Of a DNA stretch of 64,000 bases, positions 1 to 7,391 are shown piece by piece; position 1 is the first letter of the stretch; every line of letters begins with the position of its first letter. The stretch is from contig CALRWV020000006.1 in the NCBI GenBank assembly GCA_943371965.1, forward strand, positions 62,001-126,000, read 5' to 3'. The translations under genes and the position numbers were made by a program. Origin of the DNA: CALRWV02 sp943371965 (GTDB taxonomy: Bacteria > Bacteroidota > JABWAT01). Under the pieces are notes generated by a model. The model had not been told where the DNA came from, searched no databases, and worked only from the letters and a program-made list of their open reading frames with translations.

Positions 1-2
1 TT

Positions 3-1085
3 TCTGAAGCGGGGGCTTCCGTTTATTCAGCATCCAAAATTGCTGCAGAAGAGTTTCCTGAATTGGAAGCAGCACAACGGGGGAATATTTCAATTGCAAG
101 AAGAGTGATTGATCCATTGGCAGAACTTGTTAAAATTGATCCGAAATCAATCGGAGTTGGATTGTATCAACATGATGTAAATCAGAAACAGCTTGAACAC
201 AAGTTGGATCAGGTTGTTGAAAGTTGCGTGAATCACGTTGGTGTAAATCTGAATACAGCCAGTATTTCCCTGCTTACTCACGTTTCCGGATTGAATAAAA
301 GAATTGCCACTAAAATTGTTGAGTTTAGAGATAAAATCGGACATTTCAAAAGCCGCGAACAGTTGAAAGAAGTTTCCGGTGTGGGAGAAAATACTTTCCT
401 TCAGGCAGCAGGATTTTTGAAAATCGATGGCGGCGATAATCCGTTGGATTCAACTGCAATCCATCCGGAATCTTATGATGTCACCAAGAAACTGCTGGAA
501 AAATTTTCAATTGATGTCCAGAATGTAAACCGAGAAAATGAAAAACTGGTTCAGGCAATCCGTACTGTAAAATCTGATCAATTGGCTTCAGAACTGAATG
601 TGGGAGTTCCAACACTTCAACTGATTCTTGAAAATCTTCAGAAACCGGGAAGAGATCCACGCGAAGATATGCCGAAACCGATTCTCCGTTCCGATATCCT
701 TAAAATTGAAGATTTGAAACCGGGAATGAAACTGAAAGGTACAGTCAGAAACGTAATCGATTTTGGTGCATTCGTTGATATCGGTGTAAAACAGGATGGA
801 CTGATCCATATTTCAGAAATGGGAAATTCATTTGTTAAAAATCCGCACGAAGTTTTGGCAGTTGGAAATATCATCGATGTTTATATCAAATCGATCGACA
901 TGGAAAGAAAAAGAATTGCTTTGAGTGCAAGACCGCAGGATGGAAGCGCACCGGTTCCGTTATCAGGCAGCAGTTCAAAATCAAACCAGAATTACAACAG
1001 CAAACAGCAACGACCTGAACAGCAGAGAATTCCTGAAAATTTCGAATCGAAACTGGATCTGCTGAAACAGCGGTTTGGAAAATAA
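3..1085 (+). CDS. tex: Tex-type transcription accessory / RNA-binding protein, 5'-truncated by window edge
   Basis: The reading frame is open from base 3, so the gene starts outside the window and only about the last 360 residues of a normally 700-780 residue protein are present. The visible part opens with the Tex signature EAGASVYSAS, then SIARRVIDPLAELVKIDPKS, YQHDVNQ, a helix-hairpin-helix region (HVSGLNKRIATKIVEFRD, then SGVGENTF) and a C-terminal S1 RNA-binding domain (GTVRNVIDFGAFVDIG, GLIHISEM). The tail after S1 is Gln/Asn/Ser-rich and ends in a short charged helix. Tex is a cytoplasmic nucleic-acid-binding protein linked to transcription and RNA fate in other bacteria. An internal TTG at 63 is not the start, because the Tex motif lies upstream of it. 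Confidence 0.95.
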   Translation, partial: SEAGASVYSASKIAAEEFPELEAAQRGNISIARRVIDPLAELVKIDPKSIGVGLYQHDVNQKQLEHKLDQVVESCVNHVGVNLNTASISLLTHVSGLNKRIATKIVEFRDKIGHFKSREQLKEVSGVGENTFLQAAGFLKIDGGDNPLDSTAIHPESYDVTKKLLEKFSIDVQNVNRENEKLVQAIRTVKSDQLASELNVGVPTLQLILENLQKPGRDPREDMPKPILRSDILKIEDLKPGMKLKGTVRNVIDFGAFVDIGVKQDGLIHISEMGNSFVKNPHEVLAVGNIIDVYIKSIDMERKRIALSARPQDGSAPVPLSGSSSKSNQNYNSKQQRPEQQRIPENFESKLDLLKQRFGK

Positions 1086-1172
1086 GTTGTTAGGTGTTTC
1101 CGGAAATCAGCAAGAAAATATTTGATTAAAATTTGAATTCAGCGCAAACGGAATTCCTTAACTGAGGCAACA

Positions 1173-1784
1173 ATGACAAAATACCGGATTTCGTTTTTGC
1201 TTTTCGTGTTCGCGGTTGCTGCCGGAATTTATTTCGGAAAAGCCGGAAGAGAAACAACCTATCTGAAACCGGGATTTATTGATGCCTACCAGCAAATGCA
1301 GACAGTTGCCCATGATCTGAAAACTGAATGCAGCACTTGCCACACTTTTGGAAGACTTTGGCTTACCAAGACCGGTGAAAAAGCCAGAGAAATGATGAAA
1401 TACAGTGTTGATCTCAACCTGAATTGCATCGATTGCCATGAATCACTTGAAAAATTTACCAAAAAAGGAGAGTTCACCAAAAAGTGGATGTTTCCCCTGG
1501 TGAAAAATTTTAAAGTAAAATGTCTAACCTGCCACAATTCATCAGAAAACAGATTTACAATTAAAGGCCGTAAAGCCAGAGTCATGCTTGATTATTCGAT
1601 CAGGAAAGATTTCGAATGTCAAAAATGTCATCTCAAAGATTCCAAACTGAGCGAAGATGATTTAACCGAATTTGCATCGGATGAACAATCGGAAGATGAT
1701 TTTCCTTTGATGTCGAACGCTGGAATTGAAAATTTCGAAAAAGTTCACAACATTGATTCGCTGATTGTAATCAAACGGAATTAA
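1173..1784 (+). CDS. Membrane-anchored four-haem c-type cytochrome with a 64-residue internal duplication
   Basis: The protein has 203 residues. One N-terminal hydrophobic segment (residues about 6-22, no obvious cleavage site) suggests a membrane-anchored periplasmic protein. Four CxxCH haem-binding motifs start at residues 53, 85, 117 and 149, exactly 32 residues apart. The text between motifs is related in alternate units: TGEKAREMMKYSVDLNLNC resembles KGRKARVMLDYSIRKDFEC, so a two-haem unit of about 64 residues appears to have been duplicated. The C-terminus is acidic and haem-free. It is probably an electron-transfer protein; I cannot assign it to a named cytochrome family. The stop codon directly abuts the start of the cation-efflux gene, so the two are probably cotranscribed. 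Confidence 0.8.
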   Translation: MTKYRISFLLFVFAVAAGIYFGKAGRETTYLKPGFIDAYQQMQTVAHDLKTECSTCHTFGRLWLTKTGEKAREMMKYSVDLNLNCIDCHESLEKFTKKGEFTKKWMFPLVKNFKVKCLTCHNSSENRFTIKGRKARVMLDYSIRKDFECQKCHLKDSKLSEDDLTEFASDEQSEDDFPLMSNAGIENFEKVHNIDSLIVIKRN

Positions 1785-2720
1785 ATGTCAGAATCACACT
1801 CACATGATCTTCCCAAGAATAAATTAAAACTTGCCATTTTAATTACCGCCTCAATTTTCCTTGCTGAAATTGCCGGTGGAATTTATACCAACAGTCTTGC
1901 GCTTTTGGCCGATGCCGGTCACATGCTGACTGATTTGGCTGCTCTTATATTATCTTTTGCAGCTTTCAAAATCGGCGAAAGAAAAGCCAACTCAAAAAAG
2001 ACATTTGGATATAAAAGATTTGAAATTGTTATCGCTTTTGTAAACGGATTGATTCTTTGGGCGCTTTCAGTTTACATTTCCTACGAAGCAGTTCTGAGAC
2101 TTTTTCATCCTGAAGAAATCAAAGGCGGCGTTATGCTGGTGATCGCCATTTTTGGGTTGGTTGCCAATCTCGTAAGCGCCTATTTACTTTTCAGCCATTC
2201 ACATGACAATTTGAATATCCGTGGCGCTTTTCTTCATGTTGTTGGAGATGCACTGGGCTCAATCGGAGCCATTCTAGCAGGTGTTTTTATCATTATGTTC
2301 GGGTGGTATATTGTTGATCCGGTTGTATCCATTCTGATTTCAGTTCTGATCATCATCAGCTCTTGGAATTTGGTCAGGGATTCTCTGAATATTTTGTTGG
2401 AAGGTGCCCCAAAAAACATTGATCAGCATCAAATCGGTGAAAGACTGAAATTAATCGGAACTGTCAGAGACGTTCACGATATTCACATTTGGACCATAAC
2501 TTCCGGTGTACATAATTTAAGCTGTCACATGACCATCGAAAATTTTGAAAAGGCATCAGAAATATTAAGCCAGTCTAAAAGAATTTTGGAAAATGAATTC
2601 AGTATTTCGCACATGACCATTCAGCTTGAACCGGTTGGATTTGATGACTGTCTTGATTGCAGTAACGAACAAATTGAAACAAAAAAACACGAACACGAAA
2701 AACATGACCACCACCATTAA
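1785..2720 (+). CDS. Cation diffusion facilitator (zinc/divalent metal efflux, CzcD-like)
   Basis: 311 residues, the usual length for CDF exporters, which swap cytoplasmic Zn2+ or similar metals for protons at the inner membrane. About six membrane segments are visible. The metal site is intact: ALLADAGHMLTD (D43, H46, D50) in helix 2 and HVVGD (H151, D155) in helix 5. Both ends are His-rich (SESHSHD at the N-terminus, HEHEKHDHHH at the C-terminus), typical of zinc CDFs. A cytoplasmic C-terminal domain with VHDIHIWTITSG follows the membrane part. The gene starts immediately after the cytochrome stop and overlaps dapF by 17 nt, indicating an operon. The metal is inferred, not shown. Confidence 0.93.
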   Translation: MSESHSHDLPKNKLKLAILITASIFLAEIAGGIYTNSLALLADAGHMLTDLAALILSFAAFKIGERKANSKKTFGYKRFEIVIAFVNGLILWALSVYISYEAVLRLFHPEEIKGGVMLVIAIFGLVANLVSAYLLFSHSHDNLNIRGAFLHVVGDALGSIGAILAGVFIIMFGWYIVDPVVSILISVLIIISSWNLVRDSLNILLEGAPKNIDQHQIGERLKLIGTVRDVHDIHIWTITSGVHNLSCHMTIENFEKASEILSQSKRILENEFSISHMTIQLEPVGFDDCLDCSNEQIETKKHEHEKHDHHH

Positions 2721-3531
2721 TTTCGAAAAATTTACAGGCGCCGGAAACGACTTCATTCTTGTTAATGATTTTGATTACAAATTGAGTGATGATTTTTATC
2801 AGGAAGTTTGTTCTTTGCTGTGCAGCCGTGGTTTTGGAATTGGTTCTGACGGATTAATGGTTATCCGTAAAAGTGACAATTACGATTTCAAAATGATGTA
2901 TTGGAATCCGGATGGTTCAGTTGCGGGAATGTGCGGAAACGGCGGAAGATGCATTTCAATGATGTTTTCGAATAGTACTGAAAAAAAACAGATATCATTC
3001 GAAACCCGAAGTGGGATTTACTCAGCCAAAATTTTGACAAAAGATCAGGTTGAATTGACTATGATCAATCCTTTTGATTTTATTGATGAAACTCCTGCTC
3101 CTCAACCTTCTGGTTATGCAAATACCGGAACCCAACACTGGGTTATTTCTGAAATTGACATTGAAAACCTTGATGTGAATTCTGTTGGAAGAAAATGGAG
3201 AAACCACCAATTTGCATTGGAAAAAGGTGGATCAAATATCAATTTCGTAAAAGCGACCGGTAAAAATTCAATAAAAGTCAGAACTTATGAAAAAGGGGTC
3301 GAGGCAGAAACATTGGCGTGTGGAACCGGAACTGTTGCTGCAGCCCTTATTTCCTACCGAAAAGGGATGATTTCTCAAAAACCAGTTCAAGTTCAGGTTC
3401 AATCAGGTGAAATTCTGACAGTTGGATTTGATGACCATTTTCAGAATGTAACACTTGCCGGTCAAGCCAAGTTTTTATTTAAAGGGTCATGTCAGGTTCG
3501 AAAAATTGAAAATCAGTGGCATTTTGCCTGA
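2704..3531 (+). CDS. dapF: Diaminopimelate epimerase
   Basis: 275 residues. Converts LL- to meso-diaminopimelate for lysine and peptidoglycan synthesis in the cytoplasm. Family hallmarks are present: FTGAGNDFILV near the N-terminus, GFGIGSDG, the first catalytic cysteine in MCGNGGRC (C77) and the second in ETLACGTGT (C206), giving the cofactor-free two-cysteine racemase mechanism. The start at MTTTINFEKF is chosen because the family begins just before the FTGAGND motif; the longer frame from 2626 would add 26 residues that merely overlap the upstream metal exporter. It overlaps that gene by 17 nt, so translation is probably coupled. Confidence 0.95.
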   Translation: MTTTINFEKFTGAGNDFILVNDFDYKLSDDFYQEVCSLLCSRGFGIGSDGLMVIRKSDNYDFKMMYWNPDGSVAGMCGNGGRCISMMFSNSTEKKQISFETRSGIYSAKILTKDQVELTMINPFDFIDETPAPQPSGYANTGTQHWVISEIDIENLDVNSVGRKWRNHQFALEKGGSNINFVKATGKNSIKVRTYEKGVEAETLACGTGTVAAALISYRKGMISQKPVQVQVQSGEILTVGFDDHFQNVTLAGQAKFLFKGSCQVRKIENQWHFA

Positions 3532-3835
3532 CATCAATATTGCAATCTGTCATTTTGACAACTATCCCGAAAATTTATTGTTACCATTGAAAGACTTAAT
3601 CAGTTCTTCAAATTCTTCGTTTAAACCTTCCATTGATTGAAAATCCAAACCTGAAAATCTGAATTTTATCAATCTGCTTTTAATTTTTCATCTGTTGCTA
3701 ATCCATTTCATGAAATTTTAGTTTGGCATAAGGTTTGACCTAGGGCAAATCAATTAAACAGGACTGACAAATCTGTCAGTCTTCCAATTTTTGACTTTCT
3801 GAAATTATAAAAACAATAAAACGAAGGAGCTACAC
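3532..3835. promoter_or_regulatory. groES upstream region with a perfect palindrome
   Basis: Non-coding spacer of 304 bp before groES. At 3762-3781 there is a perfect 8-bp inverted repeat with a 4-nt centre, GACTGACA AATC TGTCAGTC, about 55 bp before the groES start. It is not the CIRCE element (TTAGCACTC-N9-GAGTGCTAA), which is absent. Upstream, at 3724-3739, TGGCAT-N5-TTGAC resembles a sigma54 -24/-12 promoter except for A in place of the C of the -12 GC. The palindrome would then lie just after the predicted start of transcription, a plausible repressor site. The element is seen directly; its function is inference. The first 200 bp show nothing else I can name. Confidence 0.5.
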
Positions 3836-4120
3836 ATGAAAATCAGACCATTATCAGACAGAGTGGTTGTAAAACCAGCTGCAGCAGAAGAAAAAACAAA
3901 AGGCGGATTGATCATTCCTGATACCGCTAAAGAAAAACCACAGCAAGGTGAAGTTGTTGCGGTTGGAGCAGGAAAAGTTGCCGATTCAGGTCAAACTCTT
4001 GCACCACAGGTAAAAGTTGGAGATAAAGTTCTTTACGGAAAATATTCCGGAACTGAAATCAATGTTGACGGACAGGATTTGCTCATCATGAGAGAATCCG
4101 ATTTGTTCGCAATTTTATAA
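3836..4120 (+). CDS. groES: Co-chaperonin GroES
   Basis: 94 residues, normal family length. Begins KIRPLSDRVVVKP, contains the mobile-loop region EEKTKGGLIIPDTAKEKPQ that contacts GroEL, and the roof/barrel segments GEVVAVGAGK and VGDKVLYGKYSGTEI, ending LLIMRESDLFAIL. It caps the GroEL folding chamber in the cytoplasm. A purine-rich GAAGGAG lies just upstream of the ATG. It is followed after 40 bp by groEL in the standard operon order and is probably controlled by the palindrome in its upstream region. Confidence 0.99.
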   Translation: MKIRPLSDRVVVKPAAAEEKTKGGLIIPDTAKEKPQQGEVVAVGAGKVADSGQTLAPQVKVGDKVLYGKYSGTEINVDGQDLLIMRESDLFAIL

Positions 4121-4160
4121 TCAACCAATTTTAAAAATTATTTATTAAGGATATAAAACA

Positions 4161-5789
4161 ATGGCTAAACTTATTCATTTTAATGCAGAAGCAAGAGCTA
4201 AACTGAAATCAGGAATTGATCAGTTGGCAGACGCTGTAAAAGTTACTTTGGGTCCAAAAGGACGCAATGTTGTTATCGATAAAAAATTCGGTTCACCTCT
4301 GGTTACCAAAGATGGTGTTACTGTTGCAAAAGAAATCGAATTGAAAGATCCGATTGAAAATATGGGCGCACAGATGGTTAAGGAAGTTGCTTCAAAAACT
4401 TCTGATGTTGCCGGTGATGGTACCACAACAGCAACCGTTTTGGCTCAGGCTATCGTTCGTGAAGGTTTGAAAAACGTTACTGCAGGTGCAAATCCGATGG
4501 ATTTGAAACGCGGTATCGATAAAGCAGTTACCGCAATTGTTGCTGATTTGAAAAAATTGTCAAAAACTGTTGATGGTAAAAAAGGATATGCTCAAGTTGC
4601 TTCTATTTCAGCAAACAATGATGATGAAATCGGAAAATTGATTTCTGAAGCATTTGAAAAAGTTGGAAAAGATGGCGTTATCACTGTTGAAGAAGCGCGT
4701 GGTACTGAAACCGAATTGAAAACTGTTGAAGGTATGCAATTTGACCGTGGTTATTTGTCACCTTATTTCGTAACCAATCCTGATTCAATGGAAGCATCTT
4801 TGGATGATCCTTATATTTTAATCTACGACAAGAAAATTTCTGCAATGAAAGATTTGCTTCCTATTCTTGAAAAAGTAGCTCAGGCAGGAAAAGGTCTTTT
4901 AATTATTGCTGAAGATCTTGAAGGTGAAGCTTTGGCAACTTTAGTAGTAAACAAACTCCGTGGTACATTGAGAGTTGTTGCTGTTAAAGCGCCTGGTTTT
5001 GGCGACAGAAGAAAAGCAATGTTGGAAGATATTGCAATCTTGACCGGTGGTATTGCAATCAGCGAAGAACAAGGTTACAAACTTGAAGCTGCTGATATTA
5101 CCTATTTGGGCCGTGCAAAAAGAATTGTTGTTGATAAAGACAACACAACTGTGGTTGATGGTGCAGGTGATGCATCAAAAATCAAAGCAAGAATAAGCGA
5201 AATCAAATCTCAGGTTGAAAAAACAACTTCAGATTACGATAAAGAAAAACTTCAGGAACGTCTTGCTAAATTAAGTGGCGGTGTTGCAGTTCTTCATATC
5301 GGTGCAAAGACCGAAGTTGAAATGAAAGAAAAGAAAGCACGTGTTGAAGATGCTTTACATGCTACCCGTGCTGCAATCGAAGAAGGCATCGTCCCTGGTG
5401 GTGGTGTTGCCCTTATCAGAACAATTGCTGCTTTGGACGCATTGAAAGGTGTTAACGAAGACGAAAACATCGGAATCAAGATTATCAGAAGAGCGCTTGA
5501 AGAACCACTTCGTCAGATTATTACCAATGCAGGTTTGGAAGCTTCAGTTGTAATTGAAAAAGTAAGAGCTGGAAAAGGTGACTACGGATTCAACGCTAGA
5601 ACAGAAGTTTACGAAAACCTGTATGATTCAGGTGTAATCGATCCAACTAAAGTAACAAGAGTTGCACTTGAAAATGCTGCTTCTGTTGCTGCTATGGTTC
5701 TTACTACCGAAGCTACGATTGTTGAAGAGCCTAAAGAAGAAAAAGCTCCAGCAATGCCAGGCGGCGGCGGAATGGACGGAATGTATTGA
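4161..5789 (+). CDS. groEL: Chaperonin GroEL
   Basis: 542 residues, full length. The ATP-binding segments are present (VTLGPKGRNVV, VTKDGVTVAKEIEL, SDVAGDGTTTATVLAQ), as are the apical domain (IAEDLEGEALATLVVNKLRG) and the C-terminal equatorial segment (GIVPGGGVALIR). The C-terminus is the expected Gly/Met-rich flexible tail, here short, ending GGGGMDGMY. It forms the double-ring ATP-dependent folding chamber with GroES. It is the last gene of the operon, with a strong hairpin terminator 30 bp downstream. No unusual residues noticed. Confidence 0.99.
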   Translation: MAKLIHFNAEARAKLKSGIDQLADAVKVTLGPKGRNVVIDKKFGSPLVTKDGVTVAKEIELKDPIENMGAQMVKEVASKTSDVAGDGTTTATVLAQAIVREGLKNVTAGANPMDLKRGIDKAVTAIVADLKKLSKTVDGKKGYAQVASISANNDDEIGKLISEAFEKVGKDGVITVEEARGTETELKTVEGMQFDRGYLSPYFVTNPDSMEASLDDPYILIYDKKISAMKDLLPILEKVAQAGKGLLIIAEDLEGEALATLVVNKLRGTLRVVAVKAPGFGDRRKAMLEDIAILTGGIAISEEQGYKLEAADITYLGRAKRIVVDKDNTTVVDGAGDASKIKARISEIKSQVEKTTSDYDKEKLQERLAKLSGGVAVLHIGAKTEVEMKEKKARVEDALHATRAAIEEGIVPGGGVALIRTIAALDALKGVNEDENIGIKIIRRALEEPLRQIITNAGLEASVVIEKVRAGKGDYGFNARTEVYENLYDSGVIDPTKVTRVALENAASVAAMVLTTEATIVEEPKEEKAPAMPGGGGMDGMY

Positions 5790-5816
5790 TCAGCTTTGTT
5801 TTAACAGAGAAGATGC

Positions 5817-5846
5817 AAAAAACCCGCTTTCAGGCGGGTTTTTTGT
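5817..5846 (+). terminator. Rho-independent terminator of groESL
   Basis: AACCCGC-TTTCAG-GCGGGTT (5821-5840) forms a 7-bp GC-rich stem with a short loop, followed by a T run (TTTTTTG). It sits about 30 bp after the groEL stop, the expected place for the operon end. Confidence 0.93.
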
Positions 5847-6106
5847 TTTATATATGTTGAAAATTATAATTCTTGAAATGCCATTCAAAACCTTCCTGAA
5901 AATCAGAAATACATAATTTGACAAAATTATTTTAGACCCATTTAGCTTAAAGTTTCATTGGATTGTTTTTAAAGTGTATCTCCGATTGGCAAATTTTAAG
6001 GGATTTTTTCAAATTGCAATTTCAATCGCAATTGAATGAAATATTCAGACTTAAAATTGAATTCGATACAACATAAAATTAACTTTGTAAAAGTGAAGGA
6101 TAGAAC
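5847..6106. promoter_or_regulatory. Spacer before the acyl-CoA dehydrogenase, with an imperfect palindrome
   Basis: AT-rich non-coding DNA. At 6012-6033 there is an inverted repeat AATTGCAATT-TC-AATCGCAATT (9 of 10 positions paired), about 75 bp before the gene start. Its size and symmetry suit a dimeric repressor such as a TetR- or GntR-type fatty-acid regulator, but no such regulator gene is in the window, so this is only a candidate operator. No other gene or RNA is recognisable here. Confidence 0.35.
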
Positions 6107-7279
6107 ATGAGCCTCTTTCATGGTTTGGATTATTTAAACCTTTCAGATTTACTCTCACCCGAAGAAAAACTTATCCAGGAAACCGTACGTCAATTTATTG
6201 ATGCTGAAGTTATGCCTTCAGTTGAAGAACATTTCCTGAACGCAACTTTTCCCAAAGAACTTGTAAAAAAATTGGGTCAACAGGGATTTTTGGGAGCAAC
6301 TTTACCGGAAAAATACGGTGGATCAGGTCTCAGTACAGTTGCTTATGGATTAATTTGTCAGGAAATGGAACGCGGAGATTCCGGAATCAGAAGTTTCGTT
6401 TCCGTTCAGAGTTCCTTGGTTATGTACCCTATTTTTATGTTTGGCAGTGAAGAACAGAAAATGAAATGGTTGCCGAAACTGGCTTCCGGTGACGCAATTG
6501 GCTGTTTTGGCTTAACCGAACCCGACTTCGGTTCAAACCCAAGCGGAATGCTGACACGTGCAAAAAAAGACGGAAATTCATTCATTTTGAACGGTGCCAA
6601 AATGTGGATTACCAATGGAACTGTTGCTGATGTTGCCGTCGTATGGGCGAAAAATGATGAAGGTGTTGTAAAAGGTTACATCGTTGAAAAAGGAACAAAA
6701 GGATTTTCTGCACCTGAAATCAAAAAGAAACATTCTCTACGTGCTTCTGTTACTTCGGAACTGGTTTTTGAAGACTGCAGAATCCCGCTTGAAAATGAAT
6801 TACCGGGTGTTTCCGGTTTGAAAGGACCATTAACTTGTTTGAGCAGTGCAAGATTGGGAATTGCATGGGGAGCAATTGGTTCAGCAATGGCAACTTATTC
6901 CTGTGCCTTGGATTATGCAAAATCTCGTATTCAGTTTGATAAACCGATTGCATCTTTTCAGTTGGTTCAGCAAAAACTCGTTTGGATGCTGAATGAAATC
7001 ACCAAAGCTCAGTTGTTGGCATTAAGAGTTACGCAGTTAAAGGATGCAGGAAAGGTAACTCCTCAGCAGATCAGTATGGCAAAACGGAATAATGTCTGGA
7101 TGGCTTTGGAATGTGCTCGGATTTCACGCGACATTCTTGGGGCAAACGGCATAACAAGTGAATATCCGATCATGCGCCATATGGCAAATCTTGAATCGGT
7201 CATTACCTACGAAGGAACGCATGATATTCACACTCTGATTTTGGGTCAGGATATTACTGGAATTGCAGCGTTTAATTAG
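6107..7279 (+). CDS. Acyl-CoA dehydrogenase, glutaryl-CoA dehydrogenase type
   Basis: 390 residues, an FAD enzyme of the cytoplasm that oxidises acyl-CoA at the alpha-beta bond. The closest subfamily by motif is glutaryl-CoA dehydrogenase: SGIRSFVSVQSSLVMYPI carries the substrate-carboxylate arginine (R95), GCFGLTEPDFGSNPSGM is the flavin-loop region, and TYEGTHDIH near the C-terminus contains the catalytic base (E369). Known glutaryl-CoA dehydrogenases oxidise and decarboxylate glutaryl-CoA to crotonyl-CoA in lysine/tryptophan/benzoate breakdown. No partner pathway genes are nearby, so the physiological substrate is inferred from motifs. It stands alone, with its own upstream region holding a palindrome. 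Confidence 0.9.
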   Translation: MSLFHGLDYLNLSDLLSPEEKLIQETVRQFIDAEVMPSVEEHFLNATFPKELVKKLGQQGFLGATLPEKYGGSGLSTVAYGLICQEMERGDSGIRSFVSVQSSLVMYPIFMFGSEEQKMKWLPKLASGDAIGCFGLTEPDFGSNPSGMLTRAKKDGNSFILNGAKMWITNGTVADVAVVWAKNDEGVVKGYIVEKGTKGFSAPEIKKKHSLRASVTSELVFEDCRIPLENELPGVSGLKGPLTCLSSARLGIAWGAIGSAMATYSCALDYAKSRIQFDKPIASFQLVQQKLVWMLNEITKAQLLALRVTQLKDAGKVTPQQISMAKRNNVWMALECARISRDILGANGITSEYPIMRHMANLESVITYEGTHDIHTLILGQDITGIAAFN

Positions 7280-7391
7280 GAACAAGACCACGGACGACTG
7301 ACGATTGACCACAGATTTTAAAATCAAAATAAAATAGTAATCTTATATTCTGGATTCAGGATTCTGACTCCTTTATTCATTGGGAAAAATT
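7280..7391. repeat. Degenerate repeat-like spacer before guaB
   Basis: Contains GACCACGGACGACTGACGATTGACCAC (7287-7313), a run of degenerate GACBAC-type units, followed by TATTCTGGATTCAGG and ATTCTGACTCC (7361-7371). The last 11 bp recur in the spacer after guaB (8948-8958). It looks like eroded short-unit intergenic repeats rather than genes. The leader before the guaB ATG has only GGGAAA as a weak ribosome site. Confidence 0.45.

Noticed and set aside
2626..2703. Upstream extension of the dapF frame by 26 residues
   Set aside because: The extra residues come from DNA encoding the metal-efflux C-terminus, and DapF proteins begin just before the FTGAGND motif.
3455..3640. 61-codon frame across the dapF end and the groES spacer
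   Set aside because: Starts inside dapF in another frame, no ribosome site, no family pattern.
3762..3781. CIRCE/HrcA operator before groES
   Set aside because: The palindrome shares neither the sequence nor the 9-nt spacer of CIRCE.
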